From positions 1-7,173 of the forward strand of contig MHYI01000078.1 in NCBI GenBank assembly GCA_001828295.1: a stretch of 7,173 nt of DNA, written 5' to 3'. Positions within the stretch are counted from its first letter, which is position 1. Each line of letters opens with the position of its first letter. The position numbers and the translations under genes were made by a program. The stretch is from Planctomycetes bacterium RBG_16_41_13. GTDB taxonomy: Bacteria; Planctomycetota; Brocadiia; Brocadiales; Brocadiaceae. Below, one piece after another: positions 1 to 4,982 of this stretch. Under the pieces are notes generated by a model, which was given only the letters and a program-made list of their open reading frames with translations, searched no databases and was not told the DNA's origin.

Positions 1-143
1 TCTTCAACTCCCTTTACCCCTTTTTTAAACTCGACAATTCCCTTCCCCAAGGATTTCATTACCTCGGGAAGTCTTTTCCCAAAGATAAGAATTGCCACAA
101 TCAGGATAATAATCCACTCCCAACCACCTGGCATACCAAACAT
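1..143 (-). CDS. tatA: Sec-independent (twin-arginine) translocase subunit TatA, 3' end cut by window
   Basis: Forms the membrane pore of the twin-arginine pathway, which exports folded, often cofactor-bearing proteins across the inner membrane. The 47 visible codons show the whole diagnostic N-terminus: a short periplasmic stretch (MFGMPGGWEW), one hydrophobic helix at about residues 11-21 (IIILIVAILIF), the invariant-type FGKRLPE hinge at 21-27, then the start of the amphipathic helix (VMKSLGKGIVEFKKG). The ATG start is preceded at 152-158 by a strong GAAGGAG ribosome binding site. The C-terminal half lies outside the window, so TatA, TatE and TatB cannot be strictly separated; the FGxxxLPE hinge without a TatB-type glutamate-rich start favours TatA/E. 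It is transcribed in the same direction as rluD but lies 144 nt beyond its stop, with its own candidate promoter. Confidence 0.93.
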   Translation of the reverse strand, partial: MFGMPGGWEWIIILIVAILIFGKRLPEVMKSLGKGIVEFKKGVKGVE

Positions 144-180
144 ATCAATAACTCCTTCTATAAAAATTTAACGTCAGTAA

Positions 181-208
181 AATATACTATCAGACTATTA
201 GAAATCAA
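181..208 (-). promoter_or_regulatory. Candidate sigma70-type promoter of tatA
   Basis: Read on the minus strand, TTGATT (203-208) and TATATT (181-186) are separated by 16 bp, matching 4/6 and 5/6 of the consensus boxes. The predicted start would leave a leader of roughly 30 nt before the tatA ATG, which includes the GAAGGAG site at 152-158. The whole 144-287 gap is very AT-rich, so chance matches are likely and the call is tentative. I see no G+C hairpin with a T-run here that would terminate the upstream rluD unit, so read-through into tatA is also possible. Confidence 0.4.
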
Positions 209-287
209 TATATTTATTTTCAAAAGTACTTTAGAAATATCGTTTATTAAATATTTTATCATATAAACACATTTCACATTTTCTTGA

Positions 288-1295
288 TCATTTCCGTAAT
301 GGCCTTAATTCCCGAAGTGCACTAACCAAAAAAGAGATATCTTCCGCCATATCTACCTGAAAAGCCATTTGTTTGTTCAGAATCGGGTGGAAAAATTCAA
401 TTCTGTGTGCATGAAGCGCCTGCCTTTCAATTATTGATTCTTCGTCAGGAAACCTTTCCTTGCCGAGCAAATCCGAGCGAAAACAAGCATCGTATTTGCT
501 GTACATTTCATCTGCAACGACCGGATGCCCTATTGCCTGCATATGAACACGAATTTGATGTGTTCTACCCGTCTTTGGCATTACCTTCACCAACGTATAG
601 CCTCGAAAACGCTCAATTACCTCGTAAACGGAAGTTGCGTTTTTTCCAGTATCCCTTCTTACCGCCATCTTTTGTCTGTCAACTCTATGCCGTCCTATCG
701 GCATATTTATTTCATTAGAATCAAATGCCACCTCGCCCTCTACAACTGCAAAATACTCCTTTTTCACAAGTCTTTTCTCAAACTGCATTGCAATGTGGGA
801 GTGTACTGCATCGCTTTTTATTACAAGCATTACTCCGCTTGTATCTCTATCCAACCGGTGAACGATACCCGCTTTCAGGGGTCCATTAATCTGAGAGAGA
901 TTTTGGCAATAAAAAGTAACTGCATTCACAAGAGTACCGGAAGGATGCCCTCCCGCAGGGTGTACTACCATATCATATGGTTTGTTAATCAGCATTAAAT
1001 AATCATCTTCGTAGATGATATTCAGAGGGATGTCTTCCGGTGTAATTTTGGTTTCTTCCGGCACAGGAACGGTAGCGGAAATCACATCGCCTATTTTTAT
1101 GAAATAACTGCTTTTGACAACGCTTCCATTTACTACAATCGCGCCCTCTTTTACGAGTTTTTGTATATAGGTCCTCGAAAAGTCTGGAAAACGGGAAGAA
1201 ATATATCTGTCTATTCTTTTGCTTTCACCTACCCTCTTTATTTCCAATGTTACTTCTTTAACGTGTGTCAGGCGTTCCTGCCGCATCATATTCAT
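288..1295 (-). CDS. rluD: RluA/RluD-family 23S rRNA pseudouridine synthase
   Basis: Isomerises uridine to pseudouridine in RNA; RluD members modify helix 69 of 23S rRNA in the ribosome's decoding-side bridge. With the start chosen here it has 335 residues, close to the roughly 325 usual for RluD. An S4 RNA-binding domain lies at about 26-75 (RIDRYISSRFPDFSR, then VVNG), followed by the catalytic domain with HRLDRDTSG at 146-154, whose D149 is the family's nucleophilic aspartate, and GRTHQIRVHM at 243-252, the usual second family motif. The frame extends back to a TTG at 1334 inside the preceding TPR gene. I prefer the ATG at 1295 because it forms an ATGA overlap with that gene's stop, typical of translational coupling; there is no strong Shine-Dalgarno site, and ATGs at 1289 and 1286 are alternatives. 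The exact target (RluD, RluC or RluA type) cannot be fixed from sequence alone. Confidence 0.92.
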   Translation of the reverse strand: MNMMRQERLTHVKEVTLEIKRVGESKRIDRYISSRFPDFSRTYIQKLVKEGAIVVNGSVVKSSYFIKIGDVISATVPVPEETKITPEDIPLNIIYEDDYLMLINKPYDMVVHPAGGHPSGTLVNAVTFYCQNLSQINGPLKAGIVHRLDRDTSGVMLVIKSDAVHSHIAMQFEKRLVKKEYFAVVEGEVAFDSNEINMPIGRHRVDRQKMAVRRDTGKNATSVYEVIERFRGYTLVKVMPKTGRTHQIRVHMQAIGHPVVADEMYSKYDACFRSDLLGKERFPDEESIIERQALHAHRIEFFHPILNKQMAFQVDMAEDISFLVSALRELRPLRK

Positions 1296-1942
1296 TTGAT
1301 TACCGATAAACGGTACCGCGAAAGAGACGCCCAAATACTGTCGGGATCTGCCTCCACTGCGTTGTTGTAATTGCGAATGGCATTATCCTTTTGGCCTAAT
1401 TTATCGTAGCAACGGCCTGCGTCCCACCCCTGTTGCGCTAAAAGAAAAACCTTATTCGACAGCAGGTTGTCATTAAATTGATTACCGGCTTCCTCTAAAA
1501 GTCCTTTTTCTTCATATGCATATCCCAGCGATTGTTTCACCAGGAAAGCAATTGGATGACCGCTGTATCTTTGCAAAAAATCATTAAAAGTACGAATCGC
1601 TTCATCATAGTTTTTCAACTCATAATAAACATTGCCCTTCTGAAATAATATCCATGGCATTGTGCCGGAAGACGCCAAAGCCTCCTCGATGTATTCGAAT
1701 GATTCAATGGCATTGTTCAATGCCTCATTTTTATCTTTTTCGGTTTTCCCTGCCTGAGCAGCCATTGTAAGATCGCTATTGATTCTCCACATACTCTGCC
1801 ACGCGGTTTCATCTTTTCTGGACTTTGCTTTAACGAAAGTGACCGTCCCCGCTGCAATAGAAACGGCAACCGCAATGCCTACGCCAATAAAAATTTTATA
1901 TTTATTTAACACCCCAAGTATATCAGATTTTATTTCAGTCAT
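1292..1942 (-). CDS. Membrane-anchored tetratricopeptide-repeat protein (YfgM-like layout)
   Basis: A 216-residue protein with a short basic cytoplasmic start, one transmembrane helix at about 18-37 (FIGVGIAVAVSIAAG), a charged linker, and TPR helices filling the rest. The clearest repeat is at about 96-129 (GNVYYELKNYDEAIRTFNDFLQ); weaker ones lie at about 133-165 (LGYAYEEKGLLEEAGNQF) and 169-202 (CYDKLGQKDNAIRNYNNAV, ending in the typical ADPDS). This single-pass anchor plus soluble TPR arrangement resembles YfgM/BamD-like scaffold proteins of the cell envelope, so a protein-protein interaction role is inferred; no enzyme motif is present. A TTG at 1966, inside the PHP gene, would add 8 residues; the ATG at 1942 behind a purine-rich AGAGAAAG stretch is preferred. 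It lies 13 nt after the PHP stop and overlaps the rluD start by 4 nt, so the three genes probably share a transcript. Confidence 0.8.
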   Translation of the reverse strand: MTEIKSDILGVLNKYKIFIGVGIAVAVSIAAGTVTFVKAKSRKDETAWQSMWRINSDLTMAAQAGKTEKDKNEALNNAIESFEYIEEALASSGTMPWILFQKGNVYYELKNYDEAIRTFNDFLQRYSGHPIAFLVKQSLGYAYEEKGLLEEAGNQFNDNLLSNKVFLLAQQGWDAGRCYDKLGQKDNAIRNYNNAVEADPDSIWASLSRYRLSVIK

Positions 1943-1955
1943 TTTTCTTTCTCTT

Positions 1956-2597
1956 TTATAAATCAATTAAAGTTTCTGCTTCCCTAAAAATATTTTCAAT
2001 ATCATCACCGTCCAAACCTGCCGCACGAATTATCAATTCAGCATACGCGCGGTCCAACAAATCACCAGGAGCATGGGAATCTGAACCTATAACAAGCTTT
2101 GCCCCCACCTTTTTTGCCATTTTAGCGACATGGCCATTTGCGTACGCATGGCCTTTCCTGCCGGATATTTCAAGCCTTACCCCCTTCTCCTTCGCCAAAC
2201 GAACATCGTCCGCAGAAATAAGCCCGGGATGCGTCAAAATATCGGCGCCCGCCTCTATTGCTGCCCTGTTTGTACCGGGAAGAACGGGCTCCGTAATTGT
2301 CTCTCCATGAACCAAAACAATGCACGCACCCAACTCTCTGGCTCTCTGCACCATTAATTTTATATGTTCCAGCCTGACATGCGTTAATTCAACCCCTACG
2401 CACACCTTCATCCTGGTAGTAGGTGCTATTTGCTGACATGCTTTTAATACATTAGGTATTACAATATCAATATTGGAGTAATCTGCATGATCGGTAATGG
2501 CCAGGCCCCGGAAACCTTTTACCTCACAACGGCGGATAAGCTCGGAAGGCAAGAGTACACCATCGGAAAATAGCGTATGTGTGTGCAAATCAATCAT
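1956..2597 (-). CDS. PHP-domain metal-dependent phosphoesterase (histidinol-phosphatase-like)
   Basis: A complete single-domain PHP protein of 213 residues. All the usual metal-ligand motifs of the superfamily can be seen in order: DLHTHT with H5 and H7, D12, ITDHAD with H37, GVE with E70, VHGET with H97, THPG with H123, and GSDSHAP with D173 and H175. The motif set predicts a trinuclear metal site hydrolysing a phosphate ester. Substrates in this superfamily include histidinol phosphate, nucleotides and polymerase-bound 3' ends, and the sequence does not say which applies; no his genes lie nearby. The ATG is secure because the HTH motif starts at residue 5. It starts only 12 nt after the 3' end of tRNA-Arg and has no Shine-Dalgarno site in that spacer (see findings). 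The TPR and rluD genes follow closely. Confidence 0.9.
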   Translation of the reverse strand: MIDLHTHTLFSDGVLLPSELIRRCEVKGFRGLAITDHADYSNIDIVIPNVLKACQQIAPTTRMKVCVGVELTHVRLEHIKLMVQRARELGACIVLVHGETITEPVLPGTNRAAIEAGADILTHPGLISADDVRLAKEKGVRLEISGRKGHAYANGHVAKMAKKVGAKLVIGSDSHAPGDLLDRAYAELIIRAAGLDGDDIENIFREAETLIDL

Positions 2598-2609
2598 AAG
2601 TATTTTTAA

Positions 2610-2683
<74 letters not shown>

Positions 2684-2947
2684 ATTAGTATATAAGTCAC
2701 TGCTTAACAATAAATTACAGTATTTACTAATCGAAATATTCTTATGCAATTTCTTACAATATGTTGCTACTTTTTGCATGCATTTATTATCAATAATTCT
2801 TTCCAGGCCGCTACAAAATTTCAATCGTGATTATATTAACAAAATACTCATGGAATTTGAAACTGAAAAATGATGCGGTAGAAAAATATATCAAATATCC
2901 TGTTGTAAATTTTACTGCAAGACATCAAAAATAACACTTTAAAAATG
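2684..2947. other. AT-rich intergenic stretch with no gene recognised
   Basis: No plausible coding frame, RNA gene or terminator was recognised. It must contain the promoter of the tRNA-Arg/PHP unit, but only poor candidates are visible on the minus strand, for example TTGCAT followed 17 bp later by TAAATA (3/6 each). An AT-rich near-palindrome (TTATTATCAATAA, around 2786-2798) and a TGCATGCA palindrome (around 2776-2783) could be protein-binding sites, though in such AT-rich DNA they may be chance. Confidence 0.5.
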
Positions 2948-2973
2948 GTAACATTTTAGTTTTTTTTGAAAAA

Positions 2974-3046
2974 GTAGGGGCGAAGCATTTGCCAGTTTGG
3001 GTATGCACGCATTTATGACAATGTATAACAAATGTTTCGCCCCTAC
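2974..3046. repeat. Inverted repeat 1, 18-bp arms beginning GTAGGGGCGAAG
   Basis: The arms at 2974-2991 (GTAGGGGCGAAGCATTTG) and 3029-3046 (CAAATGTTTCGCCCCTAC) are inverse complements with a single mismatch, around a 37-nt centre. The left arm starts immediately where the left terminal repeat of the composite element ends. G+C-rich arms in AT-rich DNA suggest a formed cruciform or RNA hairpin. There is no T-run after the arm on either strand, so it is not a standard terminator. Confidence 0.85.
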
Positions 3047-3088
3047 ACTATGCTTGTTAAATGAAAGCAGGAACTTCCAAGGTACGTG

Positions 3089-3117
3089 CGTTCCCCAGTC
3101 TGCGGAACTTGGGAACG
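3089..3117. repeat. Short hairpin, CGTTCCC/GGGAACG type
   Basis: The arms at 3089-3100 (CGTTCCCCAGTC) and 3106-3117 (AACTTGGGAACG) pair over 12 positions with two mismatches around a 5-nt loop. It is the middle hairpin of the composite element. A related half-site GGAACTTCCAAG lies just before it at about 3070-3081. Confidence 0.65.
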
Positions 3118-3151
3118 AGAATGATGTTAGGCCTTCGTCGATTTTTCCGAT

Positions 3152-3201
3152 GTAGAGTGAAGCGCCACTTCGCTCGTGACGAAGCAATCGCTTCGTCCTA
3201 C
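3152..3201. repeat. Inverted repeat 2, related in sequence to inverted repeat 1
   Basis: The outer arms 3152-3164 (GTAGAGTGAAGCG) and 3189-3201 (CGCTTCGTCCTAC) pair at 10 of 13 positions. Inside, 3178-3185 and 3190-3197 form a perfect alternative 8-bp stem (GACGAAGC, loop AATC, GCTTCGTC). The right arm read on the minus strand, GTAGGACGAAGC, closely resembles the GTAGGGGCGAAGC arms of inverted repeat 1, so the two hairpins are probably members of one repeat family that duplicated or inserted here. Confidence 0.7.
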
Positions 3202-3216
3202 AACTTTGAAATTTCA

Positions 3217-3284
3217 TAACAATTTAGTTTTTTGATGCGGCAAACAGCGTAATTATTGAAATTTTTCAAAAAACTAAATTGTTA
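3217..3284. repeat. Perfect 19-bp inverted repeat at the right end of the composite element
   Basis: The arms at 3217-3235 (TAACAATTTAGTTTTTTGA) and 3266-3284 are exact inverse complements, separated by 30 nt. A 19-bp perfect match is far above chance even in AT-rich DNA. The right arm serves also as the right terminal repeat of the whole 2948-3285 block, so the left arm is a third, internal copy of the terminal sequence. Confidence 0.9.
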
Positions 3285-3375
3285 CAAAGATCGGGAAAAA
3301 GAATAATACATCCCTCTCTTTCACCTGAGAATACCATGTTATAACCAAAAGCATTTATTTTTAAAAAATTTAATA

Positions 3376-3391
3376 CAGCATCTTAATGCTG
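3376..3391. repeat. Small hairpin CAGCAT-CTTA-ATGCTG
   Basis: A perfect 6-bp stem with a 4-nt loop, lying 9 bp to the left of the larger hairpin at 3401-3433. There is no T-run on either side. It may be part of the same structured region. Confidence 0.5.
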
Positions 3392-3400
3392 ATAGGGCGG

Positions 3401-3433
3401 GAGGCACGGACAAACAATGTTCGTCCGTGCCTC
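3401..3433. repeat. Strong palindromic hairpin GAGGCACGGAC / GTCCGTGCCTC
   Basis: A perfect 11-bp G+C-rich stem (3401-3411 with 3423-3433), then one A-C mismatch and three further pairs (AAC/GTT) around an AAT loop, making an almost continuous 15-position stem. It lies about 300 nt beyond the stop of the AsmA-like gene and about 700 nt before the tRNA. It lacks a downstream T-run on either strand, so it is not a textbook intrinsic terminator; a dispersed repeat or a regulator-binding palindrome fits as well. Confidence 0.8.
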
Positions 3434-3488
3434 TCTTGCAATGAATTTTATTTAATTAGTTTTTAAGGACAAACAGGAGGGGATAAGC

Positions 3489-3521
3489 ATGAAGTCACTG
3501 GATAAACCGCCAGAGAAATAA
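3489..3521 (+). other. Ten-codon reading frame with a very strong ribosome binding site; possible remnant gene start
   Basis: The sequence AGGAGGGG at about 3476-3483 sits at good spacing before an ATG and a 10-codon frame encoding MKSLDKPPEK, then TAA. This is the only convincing plus-strand translation signal in the window. The peptide start resembles, loosely, the N-termini of group II intron reverse transcriptases (MK...KPxEI...), which would make this a decayed or truncated element, but no further RT sequence or intron catalytic domain was found after it. It could also be a leader peptide or a chance match. Confidence 0.25.
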
Positions 3522-3732
3522 CCATACGCACACAAGACGCCGACCTTATAGCTGTAAATCCTGTCATTCGTGGACAAATCCCAAAAACTTTCGGCTAGGC
3601 AATGTACAGACAGTATATCACAAAAAAGACTGCTGGGCGCGTAGGAGGCTTCGATACTTCAACTCTTCAAGAAAGGGGAAAACCGCCGAGATGTTTCACT
3701 GTACACCTACTCAATCGTCAATCGAACAGAGG
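3522..3732. other. Non-coding stretch after the AsmA-like gene, possibly decayed coding DNA
   Basis: Nothing convincing was recognised. Plus-strand frames stay open across it into the AsmA-like gene (for example from 3602), but most of their length is the antisense of that gene and the part before 3733 shows no family motif. No hairpin plus T-run suited to terminating the AsmA-like gene was found; on the minus strand a T-run exists around 3624-3629 without a clear stem before it. Confidence 0.4.
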
Positions 3733-4539
3733 TCATTCTTTCTTGCGCTGGAAAATGCCGCGAATGGCGTCGGTTGCACCTTTGCCAACGTCGCCGGCCC
3801 CTTCGAGTACGCCTTTACCCACGCCTGTACCGTGCTTAAACAGTTCGGTTCCCACGCCCAACAAGCCCTTGCCCAGGTCGTTGATCATATCTAGCGGCAG
3901 CAGGTCTTTGCCCTGTTCCATTACACTCCTGGCGATCGCCACTAAAATAAGACCAGTCAATTGGGCAACATTAATATCTTCTTCGGTTCCGAGATTGGTC
4001 AGCGTAATCGGCGCAACACGCAGCCGAACAGTGTCGGCCTGTCCGGGTATCGGCAACAGTTTGGCCTCAACAGTCACGCCGTTGATCTGAAGTTCCTTGA
4101 TGCGAAGATTTTTGCCAGGTTCGTCCGGGGCGTCGTCCTTGGGCAGATTGTTGAGGATCTGCTGAAGATTGTTGGTCACTCCTTTTTGTTCGATGGTCAG
4201 GTAGACATAATCCAGTTGGATTTTTTTAACCTCCACCGTATCGCTCAAGAGAGTACGAATATTAACGGAAACATAAGTATTGCCAACCTTCAGCATATTG
4301 GGATGCTGATAGCCTTCCGGGTTATCGACGATGAGGTTTTTTAAATTCAACGTTCCGCCGAAAATCGACAGCGATACATCGTCAAGATGTACCCCAACCT
4401 GCATCGATCGTTCGGCGCCGGCCTCGATCCCCACCTTCAATGCGCGGTCGCCGAACAGCTTGGTAAGCAGCGCAACAACCGCGATCAAAACAACCAGCGC
4501 CACCAGAACCGATATCAGAATTTTGGGTCCCTTTTTCAT
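3733..4539 (-). CDS. AsmA-like membrane-anchored envelope protein with glycine-rich amphipathic tail
   Basis: A 268-residue protein with a lysine-rich start and one long hydrophobic segment at about 7-28 (ILISVLVALVVLIAVVALL), a signal anchor placing the rest outside the cytoplasm. Residues 36-160 carry AsmA/DUF748-type features: VHLDDVSLSIFGGTLNLKNL, VDNPEGY, a strand pair around SVNIRTLLSDTVEVKKIQLD, and LRIKELQINGVTVEA. Such proteins are beta-rich and linked to outer-membrane assembly or lipid transfer; a role here is inferred only. The C-terminal third (about 190-268) is helical, with GKG at 223, 241 and 252 in a glycine-rich amphipathic tail. The ATG at 4539 was chosen over an upstream ATG at 4749 because it follows GGGAG (4546-4550) at 6-nt spacing and begins the signal anchor; the extra 70 residues look random. 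G+C is higher than in neighbours (35 of 60 bases in 3781-3840). No partner gene is adjacent. Confidence 0.75.
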   Translation of the reverse strand: MKKGPKILISVLVALVVLIAVVALLTKLFGDRALKVGIEAGAERSMQVGVHLDDVSLSIFGGTLNLKNLIVDNPEGYQHPNMLKVGNTYVSVNIRTLLSDTVEVKKIQLDYVYLTIEQKGVTNNLQQILNNLPKDDAPDEPGKNLRIKELQINGVTVEAKLLPIPGQADTVRLRVAPITLTNLGTEEDINVAQLTGLILVAIARSVMEQGKDLLPLDMINDLGKGLLGVGTELFKHGTGVGKGVLEGAGDVGKGATDAIRGIFQRKKE

Positions 4540-4582
4540 TTTTTTCTCCCGTAAAATTAGTGTTTTTTTGCAGCAACGCCTC

Positions 4583-4639
4583 TTAATCTTCAACACCAAG
4601 CGATTTGACCTTGTAGGCGGCCGCATATGCCTTTTCCAT
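4583..4639 (-). other. 18-codon reading frame in the leader of the AsmA-like gene; leader peptide or gene fragment
   Basis: Encodes MEKAYAAAYKVKSLGVED, a plausible protein-like C-terminus, ending 43 nt before the AsmA-like start and lying inside its predicted 5' leader. AGAAGG precedes the ATG but only 2 nt away, too close for efficient initiation. In another frame just upstream, another protein-like run can be read (LQLQHKLAMVEFSSEV through YNALGYFVL), so both may be pieces of one frameshifted, decayed gene. I do not recognise a family. Confidence 0.22.
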
Positions 4640-4674
4640 AACCTTCTAACCGATAATACAAAATAGCCCAGTGC

Positions 4675-4703
4675 ATTATACACGGCGCCATTGTTCAGTT
4701 CAA
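4675..4703 (-). promoter_or_regulatory. Likely sigma70-type promoter of the AsmA-like gene
   Basis: On the minus strand, TTGAAC (4698-4703) is followed by a 17-bp spacer and a perfect TATAAT (4675-4680). Transcription would start near 4668 and leave a leader of about 130 nt before the ATG at 4539. This is the best-matching promoter in the window and implies that the AsmA-like gene is transcribed independently of the diguanylate cyclase gene upstream. Confidence 0.6.
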
Positions 4704-4982
4704 ACGATACCTCACTTGAAAACTCAACCATCGCCAGCTTGTGCTGCAACTGGAGGGTCAGGGTAACGCCGGGATTGGTGTGCCTTTAATGTATATAGAA
4801 TACCTGCGTGGTTGAAAATACCACCCCTGCAAGCATAATCCTAGTGATAAATAATTTCAGTAAATTATCGCAAATATGGAAGACAAAATTACTGTTGTCC
4901 AAAAGAAGGCCACTCAGGGCATAGGCTTCAGTATTTGTGGAATACTGCCAGCAAAAGGAAGGGTTAAAATCGATTGCAGAAT
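4704..4982. other. Intergenic region between the diguanylate cyclase and AsmA-like genes
   Basis: No gene was recognised. A perfect 7-bp hairpin lies at 4929-4947 (CAGTATT, loop TGTGG, AATACTG), about 35 nt after the diguanylate cyclase stop; lacking a T-run it is not a clear intrinsic terminator, though a factor-dependent or RNA-processing role is possible. A weaker 4-bp GTGG/CCAC stem is at about 4810-4826. Confidence 0.45.

Larger units (their letters stand above)
2948..3285. repeat. Composite palindromic element with terminal inverted repeats (MITE-like)
   Basis: A 338-bp non-coding block. Its ends are imperfect inverted repeats of about 25 bp: the left end (2948-2973) begins GTAACATTTTAG, a T-run, then GAAAAA; the right end (3261-3285), read on the other strand, begins GTAACAATTTAG, a T-run, then GAAAAAT. 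They differ by one base, the T-run length and the last base. A second copy of the left-end sequence sits internally at 3217-3235. Between the ends are three hairpins, listed separately. There is no transposase and no clear target-site duplication (flanks TTAAAAATG and AAAGATCGG do not match). The only long reading frame across it (2939-3217, minus) has low-complexity, non-protein-like content and runs through the hairpins, so I do not call a gene. A non-autonomous mobile element or a cluster of REP-type repeats are both possible. Confidence 0.6.

Noticed and set aside
407..998. Plus-strand frames opposite rluD
   Set aside because: They are antisense to a gene with clear catalytic motifs and have no protein-family signature.
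2974..3046. Inverted repeat 1 as an intrinsic terminator
   Set aside because: No T-run follows the right arm on the plus strand. On the minus strand the arm is followed by a few Ts (CTTTTTC) that might aid termination, but there is no gene directly upstream on that strand, and a 37-nt loop is unusual.
2939..3217. 92-codon minus-strand reading frame across the palindromic block
   Set aside because: It runs through the terminal repeat and all three hairpins, has no domain-like pattern and no convincing ribosome binding site, so it is most likely a by-product of repeat DNA.
2948..3433. CRISPR array or retron-like array from the cluster of repeats
   Set aside because: The repeats are palindromic, differ in length and sequence, have no regular spacers, and no cas or reverse transcriptase gene is present.
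3602..4344. Overlapping plus-strand frames opposite the AsmA-like gene
   Set aside because: The minus-strand frame has a signal anchor, a ribosome binding site, a promoter and family motifs; the plus-strand products are low-complexity antisense translations.
4540..4749. 70-residue N-terminal extension of the AsmA-like protein from the ATG at 4749
   Set aside because: It would put an arginine-rich, non-conserved stretch before a typical signal anchor and skip the GGGAG ribosome binding site at 4546-4550; the promoter also lies within it.
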